The notes under the pieces: generated by a model | The model's input: only the letters and a program-made list of their open reading frames with translations | Told to the model about the DNA's origin: nothing | The model's database searches: none | Assembly (NCBI RefSeq): GCF_018917435.1 | Contig: NZ_JAHLOQ010000012.1 | Span: 1 to 64,000 of the forward strand | Origin: Intestinibacter bartlettii | GTDB taxonomy: Bacteria; Bacillota; Clostridia; Peptostreptococcales; Peptostreptococcaceae | Length of the DNA: 64,000 bases | Direction: 5' to 3' | In this document: positions 1 to 9,820 of the stretch, piece after piece | Layout: each line of letters starts with the position of its first letter | How positions within the stretch are numbered: the stretch's first letter is position 1 | Translations under genes and position numbers: made by a program

Positions 1-1
1 G

Positions 2-79
2 AGTAATTTAACACCAGCTGAAGTTTGTGGTATTAATTATTCTCATCGAGATAAAATTAATTGGTTTGTTAAATATTAA
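2..79 (+). CDS. C-terminal tail of an unidentified protein, possibly a transposase (partial)
   Basis: An open frame enters from the left edge and stops with TAA at 77-79, leaving 25 residues. The tail reads TPAEVCGI followed by a basic stretch and WFVKY. A T-P-A-E-x-x-G-I motif near the C terminus followed by a Trp occurs in some DDE-type integrase/transposase proteins, so a transposase remnant or the end of an intact insertion sequence is possible. With 25 residues this is only a suggestion. No terminal inverted repeat was recognised in the 226 bases that follow. Confidence 0.3.
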   Translation, partial: SNLTPAEVCGINYSHRDKINWFVKY

Positions 80-311
80 TTGCACTTTAAGTCTAAAAAA
101 ATTATAATTTTGTTAGGCTTATTTGTTATGCCATTTTTTAATATGTGAAATCTAAATTTGAACCTATCGGTTATTAATCCTGTCGAGGATCATTTTTTTC
201 ATATCTAGTTAACAAAACCTAATATAATTTAATAAAATTATACCATATACAAATGCAACTATGTTTTTCTATGGAGTATAATAAGAAAAAAGGAAAAAAG
301 GAGAGTTGAAC

Positions 312-1493
312 TTGATAAAAGAAGATATTATAAAAAAGGGATATGAAATATCAGATTATTTGATAAAAGTAAGAAGGGATCTTCACAGAACACCTGAATT
401 AGCTATGCAGGAATTTGTAACAAAGGAAAAAATAAAAAAATATTTAGATGAAATAGGAATAGACTATATTGAATTTGAACATCATAGAGGAATTATGGCC
501 TATATATATAGCAAAAATGCAAAAACAACGATTGGAATTAGGGGAGATATAGATGCACTTCCAATTGAAGAAAAAAAGGAAAGTGAATATAAATCACAAA
601 ATAAAGGTATTATGCATGCATGTGGTCATGATGCTCATACAACTATGTTAATAGGTGCGTGCAAATTATTATACGAAATGAAAAATGAGCTAAATGTAAA
701 TATAAAGTTTTTCTTTGAACCTGCTGAAGAAAAAGATGGAGGAGCTAAATTCTTTGTTGAAGATGGTCTTTTAGAAAATCCTAAAGTAGAGTATATGTTT
801 GGGGCACATGTTCAAGGTTATTTAGATGTGGGAGTAATAGAATCAAAATATGGTACATTAAATGCAAGTACTAATTCAGTTTTAATTAAAGTAAAAGGTA
901 AAAAAGGTCATGGGGCATATCCTCAAAATGGGATTGATGCATTAGTTGCAGCAGCACAAATAATTACTTCACTTCAAAGCATAATAAGTAGAAATTTAGC
1001 ACCACACGATATGGCTGTGCTTACTTTAGGAAAAATTCAAGGTGGAGATGCTGGAAATGTAATTTGTGACGAGGTTACAATAAATGGCACACTTAGGACT
1101 TTGGATAGTGAGCAAAGGAATTTTATAGTAAAGAGAGCTACTGAGATAGTTGAAAATACAGCTAAAGCTTATAGATGTGAAGCTAAATTTAAAATAAAAG
1201 AAAATGGATATGATGCACTTATAAATGATAAAGATTTAATTGATGTAGTAAAAAATAATGCAGAAGAATTTTTAGGAAAAGGGAGCTTTATTTTTAAAGA
1301 TTATCCATCTATGGGTGGAGAAGATTTCTCTTTCTTTACTGAAAATTGTAAAGGTGCATTTTTCCATGTTGGATGTGCTAATAAGGAAAAAGGTATAACA
1401 TCTCTTATACATACTGCTGATTTTGATATAGATGAGAGATGTCTTAGCATAGGTTCTATTATGCACGTGTTGAATGTATTATCTTTTAATTAA
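312..1493 (+). CDS. M20 family amidohydrolase (N-acyl amino acid/hippurate hydrolase type)
   Basis: A cytosolic metallohydrolase of peptidase family M20D, which removes acyl groups from N-acylated amino acids or related amides; the exact substrate cannot be read from sequence. Visible motifs (393-residue numbering) are RGDIDALP near 77-84, the metal-binding HACGHDAH around 102-109, the catalytic/metal EPAEE near 136-140, GAHV near 164-167, and the dimerisation-domain GKKGHGAYP segment. Length is typical. TTG codons lie at 306 and 312. The AAGGAG at 298-303 leaves 2 nt before the first and 8 nt before the second, so 312 is preferred. A hairpin follows at 1543-1580, so the gene is probably monocistronic. 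Confidence 0.9.
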   Translation: MIKEDIIKKGYEISDYLIKVRRDLHRTPELAMQEFVTKEKIKKYLDEIGIDYIEFEHHRGIMAYIYSKNAKTTIGIRGDIDALPIEEKKESEYKSQNKGIMHACGHDAHTTMLIGACKLLYEMKNELNVNIKFFFEPAEEKDGGAKFFVEDGLLENPKVEYMFGAHVQGYLDVGVIESKYGTLNASTNSVLIKVKGKKGHGAYPQNGIDALVAAAQIITSLQSIISRNLAPHDMAVLTLGKIQGGDAGNVICDEVTINGTLRTLDSEQRNFIVKRATEIVENTAKAYRCEAKFKIKENGYDALINDKDLIDVVKNNAEEFLGKGSFIFKDYPSMGGEDFSFFTENCKGAFFHVGCANKEKGITSLIHTADFDIDERCLSIGSIMHVLNVLSFN

Positions 1494-1542
1494 GTGAATA
1501 AATAATTAGATATTAATTAATTTAAAATTAAATAATTTTTTG

Positions 1543-1580
1543 AAATAGGTTGGGTAAATATTTTTAGCTCAACCTATTTT
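1543..1580 (+). terminator. Intrinsic terminator-like hairpin after the M20 amidohydrolase
   Basis: AAATAGGTTG at 1543-1552 pairs with CAACCTATTT at 1570-1579 around a 17-nt loop. The T run after it is short, so termination strength is uncertain. Confidence 0.55.
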
Positions 1581-1749
1581 AAATTAAACATATATACCTC
1601 CTTGATTTTAAATTTGCGAGCTATGGTATTATAGCAAATTATAATTTATGTAAATATGTAAATAATATAGAAAAAGTGTTATTGAAAAAGAAAAAAACGA
1701 AGGTTCGATAATAAATATATACATTTATAAATTTAGCAAGGAGAGTAAA

Positions 1750-3405
1750 ATGAAAAAAAGTACATTGAAAGTAATTCCTCTAGGAGGATTAGGTGAAATA
1801 GGAAAAAATATAACTGCAATAGAATATGAAGATGAAATAATAGTAATAGATTGTGGTGTTTCATTTCCAGATGATGATATGCTAGGAATAGACTTAGTTA
1901 TACCAGAGATAACTTATTTACTTGAAAATAAGGAGAAAGTAAAAGGACTCTTTATAACACATGGACATGAGGACCATATAGGTTCAATACCTTATATTTT
2001 AAAACAATTAAATATGGATATATATGCAACACGTTTAACAATAGGACTTATTGAAAGTAAGCTAGAAGAACATAAAATAGACAATCGCAATTTGATATCT
2101 GTAAAAGAAGGCGATGTTATAAAGTTTAATAAATTAAGTGTTGAATTTATAAGAGCAACTCATAGTATAGCAGATGCATGCTCTTTAGCTATTTTTACTC
2201 CAATAGGGACAATAGTTCATACAGGAGACTTTAAAATAGATTATACTCCAATTGACGGAAGGGTTATGGATTTAAATAGATTCTCGGCTTTAGGAGAAGA
2301 AGGAATATTATTATTAATGGCTGATAGTACTAATGTAGAGAGAAGTGGTCATTCACTTTCTGAAAAAACAATAGGTGAAACTTTAAATAGAATTATTGGT
2401 GGGGCAACAGGAAGAGTTATAGTAGCTACATTTGCATCTAACATACATAGAATGCAGCAGGTAGTAGACGCATCATTAAAAGAAAATCGAAAGATTTGTT
2501 TTAGTGGGAGAAGTATGGAAAATGTGAGCAATGTGGCCATGGAACTTGGATATTTGCATATACCAGAAGGAGAGGTGATAAGTGTTGATGAATTAAATAA
2601 TCATGATGATAAAATAACTATAATAACTACCGGAAGTCAAGGGGAACCTATGGCAGGCCTTTCAAGAATAGCTTATGGCAATCACAGAAAAATAAAATTA
2701 GAACCAAATGATTTATTTATAATTTCAGCATCACCTATACCTGGAAATGATAAAATGATATCAAAGGTAATAAATCAACTTTATAAAAAAGGTGCCGAAG
2801 TTATATATGAAGATTTAGAAGATGTACATGTTTCAGGACATGCTTATCAAGAAGAACTAAAACTTATTCACTCTATAACTAAGCCTAAATATTTTTTACC
2901 AGTTCATGGTGAATATCGTCATCTTAAACATCATGCTGATTTGGCTAAAAAAATGGGAATGCCAGGACAAAATATATTTACTATGGAAACTGGTGATGTT
3001 TTAGAAATAACAGAAGATGATGCAAAAGTAGCGGGCAAAGTGCGTACAGGAGTCCTTTATGTAGATGGAATAGGCGTTGGTGATGTAGGCAATATTGTTT
3101 TAAGAGATAGAAGAAATTTAGCTAGAGATGGTATGGTAATAATAGTATTTGCTATAGATAGGGAAAACTTCTATCTAGCATCAGGACCAGATGTAATTAC
3201 AAGAGGGTTTATTTATGCTAGAGAAAGTGAAGAAATTATAAATGAAATAAAAGAAGTTTCTAGACAAAAAATAGAAGAATGTCTTGCAGATGAGGCAGTA
3301 GGATGGCAAGTATTAAAAGGTAGTGTAAGAAAAGCAGTAGAAAATTTATTATTTGAAAAAACGAAAAGACGACCAAGTGTATTTCCTATTATAATGGAAG
3401 TATAG
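1750..3405 (+). CDS. rnj: Ribonuclease J
   Basis: A metallo-beta-lactamase/beta-CASP ribonuclease with 5'-3' exonuclease and endonuclease activity, central to mRNA decay and RNA maturation in Firmicutes. The zinc motif HGHEDH lies at residues 71-76, with further ligands at H138 (ATHS) and H157/D160 (HTGD) and the beta-CASP PVHGEYRHL segment near 384-393. The C-terminal domain follows to residue 551, the usual length (about 550-560). AAGGAGAG at 1738-1745 precedes the ATG. An ABC transporter gene starts only 24 nt downstream with no terminator between, so some co-transcription is likely. Whether it corresponds to J1 or J2 of Bacillus was not assigned. Confidence 0.93.
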   Translation: MKKSTLKVIPLGGLGEIGKNITAIEYEDEIIVIDCGVSFPDDDMLGIDLVIPEITYLLENKEKVKGLFITHGHEDHIGSIPYILKQLNMDIYATRLTIGLIESKLEEHKIDNRNLISVKEGDVIKFNKLSVEFIRATHSIADACSLAIFTPIGTIVHTGDFKIDYTPIDGRVMDLNRFSALGEEGILLLMADSTNVERSGHSLSEKTIGETLNRIIGGATGRVIVATFASNIHRMQQVVDASLKENRKICFSGRSMENVSNVAMELGYLHIPEGEVISVDELNNHDDKITIITTGSQGEPMAGLSRIAYGNHRKIKLEPNDLFIISASPIPGNDKMISKVINQLYKKGAEVIYEDLEDVHVSGHAYQEELKLIHSITKPKYFLPVHGEYRHLKHHADLAKKMGMPGQNIFTMETGDVLEITEDDAKVAGKVRTGVLYVDGIGVGDVGNIVLRDRRNLARDGMVIIVFAIDRENFYLASGPDVITRGFIYARESEEIINEIKEVSRQKIEECLADEAVGWQVLKGSVRKAVENLLFEKTKRRPSVFPIIMEV

Positions 3406-3429
3406 AAAGTAATTTTAGGGGGAATAGAG

Positions 3430-4134
3430 TTGAGTAAATATATTGAATTTAAAGATGTAAAAAAGATCTACAAAATGGGTGAAGTTAATATCGAAGCATT
3501 AAGTGGAGTAAATTTTACTGTAGATAAGGGTGAATTTGTAGTAGTTGCAGGAGCAAGTGGTGCAGGAAAAAGCACAATATTAAATATACTAGGCGGAATG
3601 GATAGCCCAACTAGTGGTCAAATTATAGTAGATAATAAATATATAAATGATTATTCAAATAAAGAGTTAATAACTTATAGAAGGTATGACATAGGGTTTG
3701 TATTTCAATTTTACAATTTGGTACAAAACTTAACTGCTAAGGAAAATGTAGAACTTGCTACTCAAATTTGCAAAGATCCACTTGATATAGATGAGATTAT
3801 GGAAGCAGTAGGATTACAAGATAGAAAAAATAATTTTCCAGCTCAATTATCAGGAGGGGAACAACAGAGAGTAGCAATAGCAAGAGCACTTGCTAAAAAT
3901 CCTAAATTGCTTTTATGTGATGAGCCAACTGGAGCATTAGATTATAATACAGGAAAAGCAATTTTGAAATTATTACAAGATACTTGCAGACAAATGAATA
4001 TGACAGTAATAATAATTACCCATAATCTAGCTTTGACACCTATGGGAGACAAAGTAATTAAAGTAAAAAACGGTAAAATAGAAAGTGTAGTTGTAAATGA
4101 TAATCCAACTCCTGTAGAAAGGATTGAGTGGTAA
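3430..4134 (+). CDS. ABC transporter ATP-binding protein (MacB/LolD type)
   Basis: The ATPase partner of the FtsX-type permease that follows, 234 aa. Walker [10 protein letters not shown] is at 41-49, the Q-loop VFQFYNL near 92-99, the signature [14 protein letters not shown] near 140-153, and Walker [13 protein letters not shown] near 160-171. This pattern is typical of the MacB/LolD/FtsE branch, which drives extracytoplasmic mechanical work such as lipoprotein, peptide or drug extrusion rather than classical uptake. The TTG start is supported by AGGGGGA at 3417-3423 (6 nt spacing). The permease ATG lies one base after the stop, which implies translational coupling. Confidence 0.9.
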   Translation: MSKYIEFKDVKKIYKMGEVNIEALSGVNFTVDKGEFVVVAGASGAGKSTILNILGGMDSPTSGQIIVDNKYINDYSNKELITYRRYDIGFVFQFYNLVQNLTAKENVELATQICKDPLDIDEIMEAVGLQDRKNNFPAQLSGGEQQRVAIARALAKNPKLLLCDEPTGALDYNTGKAILKLLQDTCRQMNMTVIIITHNLALTPMGDKVIKVKNGKIESVVVNDNPTPVERIEW

Positions 4135-4135
4135 T

Positions 4136-7100
4136 ATGAAAAGTGCACTAAAAAAAGATTTTGTCAGAGATATAAAAAACTCAAAGGGAAGATTTATTTC
4201 TATTTTACTAATTGTAGCACTAGGGGTTGCATTCTTTTCGGGAATCAAGGATGCACCCTTGGTTATGAAAAAAACATCTGATTCATACTATGATGACTAC
4301 AACTTAATGGATATTAGGGTAACGTCAACTTTGGGGCTTACAGATGATGATGTAGATGAAATTCAAAAAATAAATAATGTAGAAGGAATAAAGGGAACTT
4401 ATTCAATTGAAGCTATCTCACACTATAAAGATAAAGATAGCGTAGTTCAAATTCAAAGTATAAACTTGAATGATTATAAAGAAAACAATAAAAATTATAT
4501 AAATAGACTTAAAGTAGTGAAAGGCAGACTTCCACAAAAAAGCGGAGAATGCGTAATTGAAAAGTCTAAATATCAATTTTTAGCATATCCTATAGGAAGT
4601 AAAATAACAATTAATTCGGGGACAGATGATGATATAAGTAATAGCTTAAAAAAGAAAGAATATACAGTAGTAGGTTATGTAAATACTCCTTATTACTTAT
4701 CGCATGAAAAAGGGAATGCATCGATAGGTGGAGGAAGAATACAAGGGGCAATGATGATTCTTGATTCAGATTTCAGTTTAGATGTGTATACTGATATCTA
4801 TTTAACCGTAAAAGGAGCAAGTAAATTAGATACATATTCAGATGATTATCAAAAACTAATCGATTCAGTAGTAGATGATATTGATAATATAAAGGATAAA
4901 AGGATAGAAAGTAGATACAATCAAGTTGTATCAGAAGCTCAAGAAAAATTAGACAAAAGTAAAAAAGAGTACGAAGATAATAAAGAAAAGGCACAAAGTG
5001 AGTTTGATGATGCGCAAGATAAAATTGATAAGGCAAAAGTAGATTTACAAAATGGTAAAAAAGAACTTGAGTTGCAAAGAGCACAAGCAAAAAATGATAT
5101 AGCAAATGGAAAAAATCAAATAGAAAATGCAAAACAACAACTTGAGTCTGGAAAAAAACAGTATCAAACTGCTCTACAAGAATACCAAAATAAAAAGGAA
5201 ATTGCTGAAGTAGGATTTGCACAAGCTGAATCTACAATTAAGGAATTAGAGTCACAGCAATCTCAATTAGAGCAACAATTATCTGAGTTAAATTCGCTAA
5301 TAAATAATCCTAATTTAACAGAAAATCAAAAAGTTTACTATCAAACTCAAATAGACAATATAAATACAAATTTAGTTCAGTTAAAAGCAGGTATAACATC
5401 AGCTAAAAGTCAATTGGAAAGCAATAAACAATCATTAAAAGATGCAGAAGTAAAGTTAAACCAAACTAAACAAATTTTAAGTTCAAATGAAGCAAAGATA
5501 AAACAATCAGAACTTACATTACAGCAATCTGAAAAACTTGCTAATAATGAGATTTCAAAAGCAGAGCAAAAAATAAAAAATGCAGAAATAGATATAGAAG
5601 AAAGTCAAAAAACATTAAATCAAAAGAAACAAGAAACAGAAGAAGAATTATCAAAAGCAGAGAAGAAGATAGATGATGCTCAAAAGCAAATAGATAACAT
5701 AGAGCAGCCAACGTGGTATGTTTTAGATAGAGATAGTCATAGATCATTTGTTGAATATGAAGGATGCGCAAATAGCATAGATGCATTAGCTAAGATATTT
5801 CCTGTATTTTTCTTTGCAGTGGCGGCGCTTGTATGTTTAACAACAATGACTAGAATGGTAGATGAACAGAGAATAAACATAGGTACATTAAAAGCACTTG
5901 GATATACAACTTTTGATATAGCAAAGAAATACATATTATATGCATTTACAGCAAGTATAGTAGGAAGTATATTAGGACTATTAATAGGGTTTTCAGTATT
6001 TCCAGTTGTAATATTCTATGCGTATGGAATGATGTATACTTTGCCAGATATGCAAATAGCAATTGATATACAACTAGCAATAGGAATTACAATAGTTGCT
6101 ATATTAGTTACTACTTTATCTGCTTATGCAGCTTGTAAAAAAGAATTGATGGAAGAACCATCTAATCTTATGAGACCAAAGGCACCGAAAAATGGAAAGA
6201 GGATTTTATTAGAAAGAATAGATTTTATATGGAAGAGACTTAGTTTTATAAGCAAAGTAACACTTAGAAACATATTTAGATACAAAAAGAGATTCTTGAT
6301 GACTGTACTTGGAATAGCGGGTTGTACAGCGCTCCTTGTTACTGGATTTGGAATAAAGGATTCTATACAAATGATAGTTACAGGACAATATGGAGAATTA
6401 TTAAAGTACGATATGCAGGTTTCTATTTCAAATAAAATGACAGATAAAGAAATGAAAAATATGATTAATGGATTAGATAAAACAAAAAATATCAAATCAT
6501 ATGAATTATTTGTATATGAAAATGCAGAAGTGAGAACAAATAAAGGCAGTGAAGAGGTTAACATAGTAATTCCAGATGATTTAAGCAAGTTAAATCAATT
6601 TATACATCTTAGAGAAAGAGAAAATCATAAGAAAATAAATCTAGATGATAATGGTTTAGTATTGAGTGAAAAAGCAGCGAGAGTAATAGGTGCATCAATT
6701 GGAGATACTATAAAATTAAAAAATAGTGATGATATAACTGTAGAGGCAAAGGTAAGTGATATAACAGAAAACTATATATCTCACTACGCGTATATGACAC
6801 AAGCTTACTATAGTAAACTGTTTAACAATATTCCTTCAAATAACAAGATTTTAGGAATATTAAATGATACATCAGCCAAGGCTGAAGATAAACTGTCTGA
6901 AGAAATAATTAATTTGGATGGAGTATCAGGTGTAATATTTAATACAGCGTCTAGAGAGACATTTAGCAATACTATCAAAAATTTAAATTATGTGGTTTTA
7001 GTTATGATAGTTTCAGCTGGTTCTTTAGCATTTGTAGTATTATATAATTTAACAAATGTAAATATATCAGAGAGAATTAGAGAAATTGCAACAATAAAAG

Positions 7101-7384
7101 TGTTAGGATTTTATGATGGAGAGACAGCTGCTTATATCTATAGAGAAAATATTATACTTACCATAGTAGGAATAATATTTGGACTAGTATTAGGTAAGTT
7201 TTTGCACCAATATATTATGATTACAGTTGAAATAAAATCGATGATGTTTGGTAGAATAATAAGTCCTAAGAGTTATATAATAGCAGCTATTTTAACAGTA
7301 GTACTTTCACTTATCGTAAATATAGTAATGTATTATAAATTAAAAAATGTAAAAATGGTAGAATCATTAAAATCTGTTGATTAA
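4136..7384 (+). CDS. FtsX-family ABC permease with a large extracytoplasmic coiled coil
   Basis: A membrane component of 1082 aa paired with the preceding ATPase. TM1 is near residues 17-37. A long extracytoplasmic region holds a coiled coil at roughly 255-525, rich in K/Q/E/N with heptad-like spacing. A first FtsX core has TMs near 553-573, 600-622 and 643-665. A second half has a TM near 718-740, an extracytoplasmic domain to about 945, and TMs near 952-971, 1005-1023 and 1047-1067. The ATG at 4136 is preferred over the upstream in-frame TTG at 4124, which would sit directly on the AAAGGA site. Such exporters are known in Firmicutes and Actinobacteria; no substrate can be given. The coiled coil could span the cell wall or gate access to the second domain. 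Confidence 0.85.
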   Translation: MKSALKKDFVRDIKNSKGRFISILLIVALGVAFFSGIKDAPLVMKKTSDSYYDDYNLMDIRVTSTLGLTDDDVDEIQKINNVEGIKGTYSIEAISHYKDKDSVVQIQSINLNDYKENNKNYINRLKVVKGRLPQKSGECVIEKSKYQFLAYPIGSKITINSGTDDDISNSLKKKEYTVVGYVNTPYYLSHEKGNASIGGGRIQGAMMILDSDFSLDVYTDIYLTVKGASKLDTYSDDYQKLIDSVVDDIDNIKDKRIESRYNQVVSEAQEKLDKSKKEYEDNKEKAQSEFDDAQDKIDKAKVDLQNGKKELELQRAQAKNDIANGKNQIENAKQQLESGKKQYQTALQEYQNKKEIAEVGFAQAESTIKELESQQSQLEQQLSELNSLINNPNLTENQKVYYQTQIDNINTNLVQLKAGITSAKSQLESNKQSLKDAEVKLNQTKQILSSNEAKIKQSELTLQQSEKLANNEISKAEQKIKNAEIDIEESQKTLNQKKQETEEELSKAEKKIDDAQKQIDNIEQPTWYVLDRDSHRSFVEYEGCANSIDALAKIFPVFFFAVAALVCLTTMTRMVDEQRINIGTLKALGYTTFDIAKKYILYAFTASIVGSILGLLIGFSVFPVVIFYAYGMMYTLPDMQIAIDIQLAIGITIVAILVTTLSAYAACKKELMEEPSNLMRPKAPKNGKRILLERIDFIWKRLSFISKVTLRNIFRYKKRFLMTVLGIAGCTALLVTGFGIKDSIQMIVTGQYGELLKYDMQVSISNKMTDKEMKNMINGLDKTKNIKSYELFVYENAEVRTNKGSEEVNIVIPDDLSKLNQFIHLRERENHKKINLDDNGLVLSEKAARVIGASIGDTIKLKNSDDITVEAKVSDITENYISHYAYMTQAYYSKLFNNIPSNNKILGILNDTSAKAEDKLSEEIINLDGVSGVIFNTASRETFSNTIKNLNYVVLVMIVSAGSLAFVVLYNLTNVNISERIREIATIKVLGFYDGETAAYIYRENIILTIVGIIFGLVLGKFLHQYIMITVEIKSMMFGRIISPKSYIIAAILTVVLSLIVNIVMYYKLKNVKMVESLKSVD

Positions 7385-7434
7385 AAACTTATTAAAAAAA
7401 TTATAAAAATCAATGTCAAAAATATTGTATTCAA

Positions 7435-7443
7435 CATAATATA
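7435..7443 (+). promoter_or_regulatory. CATANNNTA box, candidate sporulation-type -10 element
   Basis: CATAATATA lies 50 nt before the start of the small membrane protein at 7485. It resembles the -10 element of sigma-K/sigma-E promoters. No AC dinucleotide sits at the expected -35 spacing here, so this is the weakest of the set. See also 53033, 57486, 57837 and 58199. Confidence 0.3.
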
Positions 7444-7484
7444 ATTTAGAAACAAACTTTTTTATCAACAGGGGGGAATTTAAA

Positions 7485-7688
7485 ATGTTAGAAAGATTCT
7501 TTGGTGGCTGTGAAGGCGGCTTCTTCGGCATGGGATGGTGGATAATAGTATTATTCTTCTTATTCTTAGCATTCCAAGACTGTTGGACTGACATAGATAT
7601 TTGTGCATGGATACCATTTTTAATATTATTATTAATAGTTTGCGCAGGAATGGGAATCGACGTAGACGACGGCTGTGGTTGCTGTTAA
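7485..7688 (+). CDS. Small hydrophobic Cys-rich membrane protein (WW-TM family)
   Basis: A 67-aa protein with an N-terminal ERFFGG segment and Gly/Phe-rich stretch, a WWIIVLFFLFLAF membrane segment, a short loop with D-I-D-I-C-A-W-I-P-F, a second hydrophobic run FLILLLIV, and a Cys-rich tail ending CGCC. It clearly resembles the proteins at 53093, 57922, 58250 and 58450, and more loosely the one at 57565. GGGGGG at 7471-7476 gives a strong ribosome binding site. Function is unknown. The hydrophobicity, the terminal cysteines and the CATA box upstream suggest a sporulation or spore-envelope product, but this is inference. Confidence 0.75.
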   Translation: MLERFFGGCEGGFFGMGWWIIVLFFLFLAFQDCWTDIDICAWIPFLILLLIVCAGMGIDVDDGCGCC

Positions 7689-8028
7689 TATCATTTAACA
7701 ATATAAATAATAAATGATTAAAGGCATATAAAATAGTTTTTGATTACTATTTTATATGCCTTTTTTGTATATTAATTGTATTTTACTTAAATTTATACTT
7801 AAATATTTTACTGATATAAAATGCAGTGTATAAACTAGATTTTTGAATTTAAATTTTATTAAAATTAAATCTTGAAATAATTTAAAGTGGATTGTATAAT
7901 ATAACCTTAGTGATAAATAAGTATTTGTGTAATTAGTATTTTTTTAATATTTGCTCATAGGGCGAATATAATTTTTTTATGTGTAGAAAATTTATTTTAA
8001 AGACGGAAAATTAGAGAGGTGTTAAAGT
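7689..8028 (+). other. Intergenic region, 340 bp
   Basis: It contains the terminator at 7720-7766. The remaining 260 bases are AT-rich leader DNA of the DUF1846 gene. No small ORF with a ribosome binding site or known RNA was seen. Confidence 0.5.
7720..7766 (+). terminator. Intrinsic terminator after the small membrane protein
   Basis: An 18-bp perfect stem, 7720-7737 with 7746-7763, has an 8-nt loop. The right arm runs into TTTTTT. Confidence 0.85.
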
Positions 8029-9534
8029 ATGAAACAAGGTTTTGATGCAAAAAAATATTTAGAACAACAATCTAAATATATCCTAGAGAGAGTTAATAAT
8101 TTCGACAAACTTTATATTGAGTTTGGAGGAAAACTTATCGGTGATTTACATGCAAAGAGGGTTTTACCTGGATTTGATGAAAATGCCAAAATCAAAGTAT
8201 TACAACATATCAAAGATCAATTAGAGGTTGTAATTTGTGTATATGCTGGAGATATCGAAAGAAACAAAAAAAGAGGTGATTTCGGTATAACTTACGATAT
8301 GGAAGTTCTAAGATTAATAGATGATTTAAGAGCTTACGAATTAGACGTAAACAGTGTAGTTATAACAAGATATGAAGGACAACCTGCAACTACAGTATTT
8401 ATAAACAAATTAGAACGTCGTGGTATAAAAGTTTATAAACATGCTCCAACTAAAGGGTATCCATCTGATGTGGATACAATAGTTAGTGATGAAGGATATG
8501 GTGCAAATCCATACATAGAAACTACTAAACCAATAGTTGTTGTTACAGCTCCAGGACCAAACAGTGGTAAACTTGGAACTTGTTTAAGTCAGTTATATCA
8601 TGAACATAAAAGAGGAAATTCTGTAGGATATTCTAAATTTGAAACATTCCCAGTTTGGAATCTTCATTTAAATCATCCAGTAAATGTAGCATATGAAGCT
8701 GCAACTGTAGATTTAAAAGACGTAAATATGATAGACTCATTCCATTTAGATAGATATGGAGTAAGAGCTACAAACTATAATAGAGACTTAGAATTATTCC
8801 CTGTTCTTAAAAAGATAATAGAAAAAATAACAGGAGAAGAATCAATATTCCAATCTCCAACAGATATGGGTGTTAATAGAGTAGGATTTGGAATATATGA
8901 TAATGAAGCAGTAAGTGAAGCATCAAGACAAGAAATAATCAGAAGATATTTTAAAACTGGTTGTGAATATAAAAAAGGTGAAGTAAATAAAAGTTCATAT
9001 GACACTATGTCTTTAATAATGGAAAAATCAAATTTAAAACCAGAAGACAGAAAAGTTGTTGTTCCAGCTAGAGAATACAGTGAAAAATTAAAATCAGTTG
9101 TAGAAAGTGATGAATTATGCACTGTAGTAGCATTAGAATTAAACGATGGAACTATAATAACAGGAAGAAGTTCAGAATTAATGTGTGCTAGTGCTGCAGC
9201 TATATTAAATGCAGTAAAAGTTTTAGCAAATATTCCAGATGATATGTTATTAATATCACCAGTTATATTAGAACCAATTATAAAATTAAAAACTGAAACT
9301 TTAGGAAGTAGACAAATTTCATTAAGTTTAGAAGAAGTATTAACAGCACTTTCAATATGTGCAGTTACAAATCCAACAGCACAAATGGCTATGGACGAGT
9401 TAGCAAACTTAGAAGGTGCCCAAGCTCATTCAACTACTATGCTTAGCAAAGATGATGAACAAACATTTAGAAAATTAGGTATAGATGTGACTTGTGAAGC
9501 AGTTTATCCTTCTCAAAACTTATATTATGTATAA
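8029..9534 (+). CDS. DUF1846 domain-containing protein (UPF0371 family)
   Basis: A 501-aa protein that matches the full-length UPF0371/DUF1846 family found in Firmicutes and Actinobacteria. The N-terminal part carries [20 protein letters not shown] and later [21 protein letters not shown] (two adjoining segments), a Gly-rich nucleotide-binding-like loop. The middle has [15 protein letters not shown] and the C terminus [13 protein letters not shown]. Family members adopt an NTP-binding-like fold, but the reaction is not established. GAGAGGTG upstream of the ATG is a good ribosome binding site. Codon use here looks more like that of a highly expressed gene (frequent CCA, GTA and GAA) than in the neighbouring orphan genes. 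Confidence 0.88.
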   Translation: MKQGFDAKKYLEQQSKYILERVNNFDKLYIEFGGKLIGDLHAKRVLPGFDENAKIKVLQHIKDQLEVVICVYAGDIERNKKRGDFGITYDMEVLRLIDDLRAYELDVNSVVITRYEGQPATTVFINKLERRGIKVYKHAPTKGYPSDVDTIVSDEGYGANPYIETTKPIVVVTAPGPNSGKLGTCLSQLYHEHKRGNSVGYSKFETFPVWNLHLNHPVNVAYEAATVDLKDVNMIDSFHLDRYGVRATNYNRDLELFPVLKKIIEKITGEESIFQSPTDMGVNRVGFGIYDNEAVSEASRQEIIRRYFKTGCEYKKGEVNKSSYDTMSLIMEKSNLKPEDRKVVVPAREYSEKLKSVVESDELCTVVALELNDGTIITGRSSELMCASAAAILNAVKVLANIPDDMLLISPVILEPIIKLKTETLGSRQISLSLEEVLTALSICAVTNPTAQMAMDELANLEGAQAHSTTMLSKDDEQTFRKLGIDVTCEAVYPSQNLYYV

Positions 9535-9581
9535 ATTAAAATAAAGATTAGTTGAAGATAAATTTTTAATATATAGAAAAT

Positions 9582-9620
9582 TAGCCTTCTATCATAGATA
9601 GAAGGCTATAAATTGTTTTT
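9582..9620 (+). terminator. Intrinsic terminator after the DUF1846 gene
   Basis: TAGCCTTCTATC at 9582-9593 pairs perfectly with GATAGAAGGCTA at 9597-9608. TAAATTGTTTTT follows. Confidence 0.8.
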
Positions 9621-9777
9621 ATTCGTGTAATTTTTTGTGTAAGTATTAAGTATTTTAAAGACCTCAAATTTTGAGGTGGAATATTATTGTATAATTTTTT
9701 TATAGAAAAGTCAATGTATTTTTTATAAAAAATTAATTCAAAGGAAATCTCCTTTTGTTTTGGTTAAATTGGTTTAG

Positions 9778-9809
9778 AGGTGTAGTAGTAAAAACTGCTA
9801 CACCTTTTT
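9778..9809 (+). terminator. Terminator-like hairpin on the plus strand
   Basis: AGGTGTAGTAG at 9778-9788 pairs with CTGCTACACCT at 9795-9805 (one G-U pair) and is followed by TTTT. It faces the 3' end of the minus-strand aspartase and probably stops residual rightward transcription. Confidence 0.6.
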
Positions 9810-9820
9810 GATTTACACAT

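Noticed and set aside
176-200. Small hairpin with T run (ATCC/GGAT) near the left edge
   Set aside because: Only 4 bp of stem; too weak to call a terminator for the partial gene that ends at 79.
4773-5222. 149-aa minus-strand frame rich in Leu, Phe and Tyr
   Set aside because: It is the antisense shadow of the coiled-coil region of the FtsX permease; no ribosome binding site and composition dictated by the opposite strand.
6124-6588. 154-aa minus-strand frame
   Set aside because: Lies wholly inside the permease gene on the other strand, without ribosome binding site or recognisable motif.
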